A DNA stretch of 5,673 nt, from contig DMKB01000043.1 of NCBI GenBank assembly GCA_003454665.1, positions 1 to 5,673 on the forward strand. The letters run 5' to 3'. The notes under the pieces are model-generated. The model worked only from the letters and a program-made list of their open reading frames with translations. It ran no database searches and was not told the DNA's origin. The position numbers and the translations under genes are program-made. Shown here one piece after another: positions 1 through 4,207 of this stretch (positions are counted from its first letter, which is position 1; each line of letters opens with the position of its first letter). This DNA is from Nitrospiraceae bacterium (GTDB lineage Bacteria; Nitrospirota; UBA9217).

Positions 1-916
1 CATGAGGCTCGCCTCGTGATCCCGTTGCTCCGTCGTGAGAGCCTGAGGGGCTCCTCCGCGAGAGCAGCCGTGAAAGGGCGGGCGCGATAATGATCGTCAG
101 CGCCGTAAGCAGTACCCCGGCGATCACATCAATGACATAATGGTATCTCAGGTAGACCGTCGAGAGGACAAGGGCCAGCACGGTCGGGACCAGGATGGCG
201 GTGTAGGTTTTTTCCCTGAACTTCCACCCATAATACAGCGATAGCAGGGCGATGGCGGTGTGTCCGCTCGGAAAGGCGTCGGTCTTGTTGTGCTCCAGAC
301 TGTTCAGCGTTTCCTGAATGGCCACGGTGAGCGGACCTGCCTGGAGCGTGACGGTCTGGAGATCGGCAAGAGTGAAACGGGGGCCAACGGCCGGCACGAG
401 CAGGTAGCCGAGATAGGACAGGTAAAAGCAGAGGATGAGGCCGAAAATGGCCTCATCGAAGAAATCGTACTTCCGCTTCACGATCAGGACGGCGCCGAGG
501 GCCACGGGTATGGGATAGTAGCTGATGTATGCCAGCTGCATGATCCTGGTCAACAGGGGGTGGATGAAACGCTCCAGCCACACCGTGGGGTGGACGCCGA
601 AGAGGGCATGGTCCACCCTGATCAAGAGATCGTCGAAATAGTGCGGCCACAGGTAGGGGATGAGATCGCCCAGGCTGTTAAAGATGATCGGAAGGACAAT
701 GACCGGCAGAAACAGGTATGCAGTGACGACCGGCTTCCATGCGCCGGGCCGGCGTGCGTACGATGCAAGGGCAATAATGACGAGGCTGATCAGCGCGTAC
801 TGCGTGACGAGCCACAGCCAGGACGGAACAACGCTTGCAAAAACGACAGAGAGAAGCACGCAGATCGAGATGAAGGCCAGCGTCAGGATATCTACGGGGC
901 CCAGCGGTATTCGCAT
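1..916 (-). CDS. PAP2-family membrane phosphatase/phosphotransferase (partial, C-terminus beyond left edge)
   Basis: The minus strand is open from the ATG at 916-914 to the window edge, giving 305 residues with no stop. Most of it is hydrophobic, with several membrane segments (about residues 10-28, 36-52, 64-80, 126-146, 154-176, 219-229, 239-253, 262-284). The PAP2 signature is plain: GPR at 178-180, PSGH at 216-219 and S252-x6-H259-x3-D263 (STVYLRYHYVID); the histidines are the expected phosphoryl-transfer residues. The layout, with VDHALFGVHPTVWLE at 101-115 and a LVPAVGPRF stretch before PSGH, resembles the Aur1/inositol-phosphotransferase-like branch of PAP2 proteins, so it may hydrolyse or transfer a lipid phosphate head group; the substrate cannot be read from sequence. 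The last about 20 residues are polar and Ser/Gly/Arg-rich, so the stop is probably close to the edge. ATG 916 is the only Met near the first hydrophobic segment, but there is no clear ribosome binding site and the frame stays open upstream. It is divergent from the CoxG-like gene. Confidence 0.9.
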   Translation of the reverse strand, partial: MRIPLGPVDILTLAFISICVLLSVVFASVVPSWLWLVTQYALISLVIIALASYARRPGAWKPVVTAYLFLPVIVLPIIFNSLGDLIPYLWPHYFDDLLIRVDHALFGVHPTVWLERFIHPLLTRIMQLAYISYYPIPVALGAVLIVKRKYDFFDEAIFGLILCFYLSYLGYLLVPAVGPRFTLADLQTVTLQAGPLTVAIQETLNSLEHNKTDAFPSGHTAIALLSLYYGWKFREKTYTAILVPTVLALVLSTVYLRYHYVIDVIAGVLLTALTIIIAPALSRLLSRRSPSGSHDGATGSRGEPH

Positions 917-923
917 GAAAACA

Positions 924-952
924 CTTATACAATACCCCGTCTGAAATTGCAA
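924..952 (-). promoter_or_regulatory. Candidate sigma70-type promoter of the PAP2 gene
   Basis: On the minus strand, TTGCAA (952-947, 4/6 to the -35 consensus) is separated by exactly 17 bases from TATAAG (929-924, 5/6 to the -10 consensus). The predicted transcription start, about 7 bases past the -10, falls at the PAP2 ATG (916), so either the message is leaderless, the true start codon lies elsewhere, or the match is accidental. It sits in the 78-base divergent gap. Read by eye only. Confidence 0.4.
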
Positions 953-994
953 GGGATGGAAGGAAACATTCTCTTTTGAAAATGTGAAGGTTCT

Positions 995-1438
995 ATGCCG
1001 TCGAAAGAAACCATATTTACCATCGAGCTTCCGATCACGGCAGTCTGGTCCTTCCTGTCTGACCGTCGCGAAGTCGGATGCCTGTTCCCCGGGTGCAAGG
1101 GGGTGAAAATCCTGAACGACCTCGATTCGATCTGGACGCTCAAGATGTCTTTCGGCCCCTTCAGCCGTATCGTGGAGATGAACGCACATACCACGGAAAT
1201 GGTGGAGAATGAAAGCATATCATGGACGGCGCAGGGAGATCATATTCAAACATCGGGGTTCGTGAGCCTGCGCAGTATTTCAGCGGAAGAAACCGAGGTT
1301 ACCTACCGCCTCGAAGGGCATGTCTCCGGTCCTTTTTCAGCGCTCCAGGACATTGTCGTCGCCGAAAAACTCGGGGTACTTGTCAGGAAGTTCGTGGTTA
1401 ATATCAAGGAACGACTCGAATGGCAAATGGAAAGCTGA
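995..1438 (+). CDS. SRPBCC/CoxG-like small protein (START-like fold)
   Basis: A 147-residue soluble protein. It looks like the SRPBCC superfamily, CoxG-like (carbon monoxide dehydrogenase subunit G) branch: an N-terminal strand followed by ITAVWSFLSDRREV (14-27), the characteristic FPGCKGVKIL segment (31-40), alternating beta strands through the middle (WTLKMSFGPF 47-56, ESISWTAQG 73-81, TEVTYRLEG 100-108) and a long C-terminal helix after SGPF (111-114). This fold forms a deep hydrophobic pocket for lipids or other small apolar ligands. Genuine CoxG helps assemble or anchor the molybdenum CO dehydrogenase, but no cox structural genes are visible, and the protein ends in a charged helix with no membrane anchor, so a precise function is not assignable. 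ATG 995 follows GAAGG (986-990) with a 4-base gap, and an in-frame TGA at 977-979 blocks longer versions. It is followed by 198 non-coding bases and is probably a single-gene unit, though its neighbour mobA makes a molybdenum link attractive. Confidence 0.8.
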   Translation: MPSKETIFTIELPITAVWSFLSDRREVGCLFPGCKGVKILNDLDSIWTLKMSFGPFSRIVEMNAHTTEMVENESISWTAQGDHIQTSGFVSLRSISAEETEVTYRLEGHVSGPFSALQDIVVAEKLGVLVRKFVVNIKERLEWQMES

Positions 1439-1487
1439 GCCCCGGGAGACCGTGGCCAGCAGGACATGAGCATCCCGCCCTGTTTTC

Positions 1488-1510
1488 ACTTTTCCGATAG
1501 AAGTTTTTTT
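1488..1510 (+). terminator. Weak Rho-independent terminator candidate after the CoxG-like gene
   Basis: ACTTTT (1488-1493) can pair with AGAAGT (1499-1504), with one T-G wobble, around the loop CCGAT; the hairpin runs into seven Ts (1504-1510). It begins 50 bases past the stop codon. Geometry is right for an intrinsic terminator, but the stem has only one G-C pair, so it would be weak on its own. Confidence 0.35.
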
Positions 1511-1601
1511 CCGTCTTTACCCCGCAGGAAAAGCAACGCGCCAGAAATCTCTTCAAGCGTTAAGATATGAATAAAATCGAAGACCTGTGAATAGTTCCCT
1601 G

Positions 1602-1630
1602 TTGACAGCGAATGCTAAATCCTGTAGATT
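1602..1630 (+). promoter_or_regulatory. Candidate promoter of the mobA-tatA-recJ(-rel) cluster
   Basis: A perfect -35 box TTGACA (1602-1607), a 17-base spacer and TAGATT (1625-1630, 4/6 to the -10 consensus). Transcription would begin about 6-7 bases beyond the -10, that is at or next to the A of the mobA ATG (1637). The site lies between the terminator candidate and the first gene of a tightly packed cluster, the expected position for the operon promoter. Confidence 0.55.
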
Positions 1631-1632
1631 TA
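1616..1632. promoter_or_regulatory. Perfect inverted repeat over the mobA -10 region (operator-like)
   Basis: TAAATC (1616-1621), a 5-base centre CTGTA, and GATTTA (1627-1632) form a perfect 6+6 palindrome. It covers the proposed -10 hexamer and ends 4 bases before the mobA ATG, the position of a classic repressor operator. As RNA it would be a weak AU-rich hairpin, and it would not be transcribed if the message is leaderless. No known regulator's site is recognised. Confidence 0.4.
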
Positions 1633-1636
1633 ATTT

Positions 1637-2227
1637 ATGACAGGAATAGTCCTTGCGGGTGGGGAAAATCGACGCATGGGGACTGACAAGGCCTTCCTCA
1701 GTGTTGAGGGCAGACCGCTTATTCAGCATGTGCTGGCAGCGCTGACGGGCATCTTTCCACGCGTGATTATCGTTACCAATTCTCCTGAGGCATACGGCAA
1801 CTACGTACAGACGATCGTCACGGATGTCATCGAAAAACGGGGGCCTCTCACGGGAATCCACGCAGGCCTGCTGGCTTCGGTGGATGAATACAATTTCATC
1901 GTGGCCTGCGACATGCCCTTCCTGAACCCCGGCCTGATCACCTTCATGACAGAGGCGGCGGAAGGATACGACGTGGTGGTTCCCGAGATCGGGGGGCAGT
2001 ACGAGCCGCTCCATGCCTTGTATCACCGGAGACTGATTCCGCTGATCGAGGGGCTCATCGCGCGTGACAGCAGGGCTATCCAGGAACTCTTTTCTGCCGC
2101 CAGGGTGAGGAACATTCGGGGCGATGAAATCGACCGCTTTGATCCCCATCGGCGCTCATTCATCAATCTGAATACACCGCAGGAGTACAAGGAGGCATTA
2201 TGTTCGGACTCGGTTTACAGGAACTGA
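1637..2227 (+). CDS. mobA: Molybdenum cofactor guanylyltransferase MobA
   Basis: A 196-residue cytoplasmic nucleotidyltransferase of usual length for MobA. It joins GMP from GTP to Mo-molybdopterin, giving the molybdopterin guanine dinucleotide cofactor used by DMSO-reductase-type enzymes such as formate dehydrogenases and nitrate reductases. Visible motifs: the nucleotide-binding loop LAGGENRRMGTDK (6-18), RGPLTGIHAGL (68-78), the Mg-binding ACDMP (D92), EPLHALYH (123-130) and the C-terminal NLNTP (177-181). MocA (CMP transfer) and the GTP:adenosylcobinamide enzyme are relatives, but the RRMG-DK loop and NLNTP fit MobA best. The start is certain: an in-frame TAA (1631-1633) lies just upstream and the loop begins at residue 6. 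Yet there is no Shine-Dalgarno sequence, consistent with a leaderless message. The last 9 residues are encoded within the overlap with tatA. Confidence 0.93.
   Translation: MTGIVLAGGENRRMGTDKAFLSVEGRPLIQHVLAALTGIFPRVIIVTNSPEAYGNYVQTIVTDVIEKRGPLTGIHAGLLASVDEYNFIVACDMPFLNPGLITFMTEAAEGYDVVVPEIGGQYEPLHALYHRRLIPLIEGLIARDSRAIQELFSAARVRNIRGDEIDRFDPHRRSFINLNTPQEYKEALCSDSVYRN
2189..2195 (+). promoter_or_regulatory. Strong ribosome binding site of tatA, inside the mobA coding region
   Basis: AAGGAGG, a full match to the anti-Shine-Dalgarno core, lies 4 bases before the tatA ATG (2200). It is the strongest ribosome binding site in the window, lies inside mobA codons, and fixes the tatA start 28 bases before mobA ends. 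Confidence 0.8.
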
Positions 2228-2394
2228 TTATCATACTATTGATCGTGCTGGTCATTTTCGGTGCCAGCAGGTTGCCCCTCCTCGGCGAAGGGCTCGGCAA
2301 GGCGATCAAGGGATTCAAAAAAGGCATTGCCGACGACCAGGAAGAGAACAAGAATTCCGGCACGCAGGAAAACAACGATAAGCCAAATGGATAA
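2200..2394 (+). CDS. tatA: Sec-independent protein translocase subunit TatA/TatE
   Basis: A 64-residue inner-membrane protein with the whole TatA layout: a very short N-terminus, one membrane helix (about residues 5-20, LQELIIILLIVLVIFG), the conserved FG hinge (20-21), the LP-x-LGEGLGKAIKGFKKG amphipathic helix (25-42) and a short acidic, Asn/Gln-rich tail. TatA oligomerises to let folded proteins with twin-arginine signals cross the membrane, with TatC (and TatB where present) as receptor. No tatC is in the window, so TatC must be encoded elsewhere. The gene overlaps mobA by 28 bases in another frame and ends 3 bases before recJ, so it is almost certainly co-transcribed with both. TatA and TatB are hard to separate by sequence; the short tail and hinge without the TatB proline-rich extension favour TatA/E. 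Confidence 0.95.
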   Translation: MFGLGLQELIIILLIVLVIFGASRLPLLGEGLGKAIKGFKKGIADDQEENKNSGTQENNDKPNG

Positions 2395-2397
2395 GGG

Positions 2398-4158
2398 ATG
2401 ATGAAATGGGTTCTCACGGAATCAGATGAAGAGGCTGCCGCACAACTCTCGGGCCAGACGGGTTGCCATCCGCTTATTGCCAGACTCCTGGTGAACAGGG
2501 GCATTACCGATTCCACGAGGGCGCAATCCTTTCTTTCCTCCTCGTTTTCCGATGTTTCCGACCCCGCCATCTTTATCGACATGGAAAAGGCGGTCCACCG
2601 CATCACCAGCGCGATTACTGCCGGTGAGAAGGTCGTGATCTACGGAGATTATGATGTAGACGGCGTTACCGGTGCTGCGCTCCTGTATCTGGTACTGTTG
2701 GACCTGGGGGCGAAGGTAAGCAGTTATATTCCGGACAGAATGACCGAGGGGTACGGCCTGCATACCGGCGCCCTCGAGGAGATAGGGTCATTAGGCGCCA
2801 AACTGGTCATCACCGTGGATTGCGGTATCGGCGCAATGAACGAGGCGGACCACGCGCGCTCGATCGGTCTTGATCTGATCATTACCGACCATCATGAGTC
2901 AGAACATCTGAAGGAATATACTGGGAAGCAGGGCGACCGGATTGCCGGGCTTCCCGATGCCTACGCGCTTATTCACCCGACACTCGTTTCCCCCGGCGTT
3001 CCTGCTCCTGTCCGTGACGCCGTCAGTGTACTGACGGGCGTGGGCGTCGCGTTCAAGCTTGCCCAGGCCCTCATGGGAACCGGGGCAGGGGAGGAACAGG
3101 CGCAGCCCTATCTGGACCTCGTGACCCTCGGGACCATTGCCGACATGGGCCAGTTGTCCGGCGAAAACCGGATCTTCGTGAAACATGGGCTGGAACTGCT
3201 CTCATCAGACGCCGGCGCGCCGAGGCCCGGGATTGCGGCGCTCAAGCGGGTAACCGGGCTGGCAGGAAGGGAGATTACCGCCGGAAACGTGGGTTTTACG
3301 CTGGCCCCGCGCATCAATGCGAGCGGCAGGCTAGAGCGCGCGGACATGGCGTTCCGGCTGCTCACGACAAACTCCCAGGAGGAGGCTGCGGAACTGGCAG
3401 AGACCCTCGATGGGGTGAACAAGGAGCGCCAGGCAGTGGAACTCGGTATCTGGGAGGAAGCGCGGCGGATGGCCCGGCACGTTGATCTGGCGGAAACAGG
3501 GGCCCTGGTGCTCGCGTCGGAAGCGTGGCACCCCGGCGTGGTGGGCATCGTGGCGTCGAGGATTGCCGAGGAGTTTTACCGGCCTACGGCCCTCATCGCG
3601 CTCCAGGAAGGGGTGGGCAAAGGATCGGCTAGGAGCATCCCGGGATTTGATCTCTATGGGGCCCTGTCCGAATGTTCGGACCTGCTCACCGCCTTTGGAG
3701 GCCACCGGTATGCAGCAGGATTTACCGTGCCCGCCGAGGGGATACCGGAACTCCGGGAGCGGCTGAGTGCGCTCGTGCTGGAGCGGGCCGGCCCCGAAGG
3801 ATTTGTCCGTACCCTCCAGGTTGACGGGTCTGTTGGGCTCGATGAACTGACCGTTGATCTAATGAATGAAATCGTGCGGATGGCCCCCTTCGGCCAGGGC
3901 AATCCCGAGCCGAGGATCGGCGCGCGGGGGCTCGAGGTGCTTTCATCACGGATCGTGGGGAACAACCATTTGAAACTCAGGCTCAGGCAGAAGAGCGGCC
4001 GGCCTTTTGATTCGATAGCATTCAGCCGCGGTGGCCGGAAGGGCTGGCAGGTTCGGGAAGGGTCCCGCATGGCAGCGGTATTCACGCCGCGGTTCAATAC
4101 CTGGAACGGAAAGACGTCCATTGAGTTGAATATTCGGGACATAAAGAAAGAGCAGTGA
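2398..4158 (+). CDS. recJ: Single-stranded-DNA-specific exonuclease RecJ
   Basis: A 586-residue DHH-family nuclease, close to the usual RecJ length. It degrades single-stranded DNA 5' to 3' in recombination, mismatch and base-excision repair. DHH domain: YGDYDVDG (82-89, metal ligands D84, D86, D88), TVDCGIG (139-145), TDHHE (163-167), LGTIADM (244-250, D249) and the NASGRL core signature (307-312). DHHA1 domain: WHPGVVGIVASR (377-388) and GGHRYAAG (434-441). The PFGQGNPEP segment (497-505) leads into a C-terminal OB-fold-like region ending near residue 581. All catalytic residues seen in the family are present. Two adjacent ATGs compete: AAGGG (2393-2397) abuts ATG 2398 and is 3 bases from ATG 2401, so the second Met may be the real start. 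The stretch between TDHHE and LIHP (168-191) looks longer than usual. It follows tatA by 3 bases. Confidence 0.96.
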   Translation: MMKWVLTESDEEAAAQLSGQTGCHPLIARLLVNRGITDSTRAQSFLSSSFSDVSDPAIFIDMEKAVHRITSAITAGEKVVIYGDYDVDGVTGAALLYLVLLDLGAKVSSYIPDRMTEGYGLHTGALEEIGSLGAKLVITVDCGIGAMNEADHARSIGLDLIITDHHESEHLKEYTGKQGDRIAGLPDAYALIHPTLVSPGVPAPVRDAVSVLTGVGVAFKLAQALMGTGAGEEQAQPYLDLVTLGTIADMGQLSGENRIFVKHGLELLSSDAGAPRPGIAALKRVTGLAGREITAGNVGFTLAPRINASGRLERADMAFRLLTTNSQEEAAELAETLDGVNKERQAVELGIWEEARRMARHVDLAETGALVLASEAWHPGVVGIVASRIAEEFYRPTALIALQEGVGKGSARSIPGFDLYGALSECSDLLTAFGGHRYAAGFTVPAEGIPELRERLSALVLERAGPEGFVRTLQVDGSVGLDELTVDLMNEIVRMAPFGQGNPEPRIGARGLEVLSSRIVGNNHLKLRLRQKSGRPFDSIAFSRGGRKGWQVREGSRMAAVFTPRFNTWNGKTSIELNIRDIKKEQ

Positions 4159-4169
4159 ACGTCGGGGCC

Positions 4170-4190
4170 ACAACAGAGTTGTCCACAATT
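4170..4190. repeat. Overlapping small inverted repeats in the recJ-rel gap
   Basis: ACAAC (4170-4174) pairs with GTTGT (4178-4182) around AGA; the same GTTGT arm, extended to AGTTG (4177-4181), can instead pair with CAATT (4186-4190) around TCCA with one G-T wobble. The two hairpins exclude each other. No T-run follows, so this is not a terminator. The segment 4179-4187 is TTGTCCACA, one base from a DnaA box. The function, if any, is unknown. Confidence 0.3.
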
Positions 4191-4207
4191 GGGTGCATGA
4201 GTTCAGT

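Larger units (their letters stand above)
1439..1636. other. 198-base non-coding gap between the CoxG-like gene and mobA
   Basis: No convincing gene is seen on either strand. The gap is more AT-rich than its surroundings. It holds a terminator-like hairpin with a T-run (1488-1510), then a promoter (1602-1630) overlapped by a 17-base inverted repeat (1616-1632). The pentamer CCTGT occurs four times (1479, 1584, 1598, 1621). This layout fits an end-of-operon followed by a regulated start. Confidence 0.6.

Noticed and set aside
947..975. Plus-strand promoter for the CoxG-like gene using TTGCAA at 947
   Set aside because: The hexamer at the right distance (TCTCTT, 970-975) matches the -10 consensus at only 3 of 6 positions, so I could not support it.
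260..979. Long plus-strand open frame (239 codons) opposite the PAP2 gene
   Set aside because: Its product is low-complexity, charged and matches no family, while the minus strand in the same place encodes a clear PAP2 protein with all active-site motifs. It is a shadow of GC-rich coding sequence.
1434..1460. Bulged GC-rich hairpin at the CoxG-like stop codon (GCTGAGCC with GGCCAGC)
   Set aside because: Needs a bulged A, has a 12-base loop and no T-run, so it is not a terminator; likely chance.
1553..2149. 198-codon minus-strand open frame opposite mobA
   Set aside because: Antisense to conserved MobA motifs, with no family resemblance; a shadow.
4179..4187. Replication origin suggested by a DnaA-box-like nonamer
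   Set aside because: One imperfect box only, no cluster, no AT-rich unwinding region and no dnaA/dnaN/gyrB neighbours. Kept only as a minor note on the recJ-rel gap.
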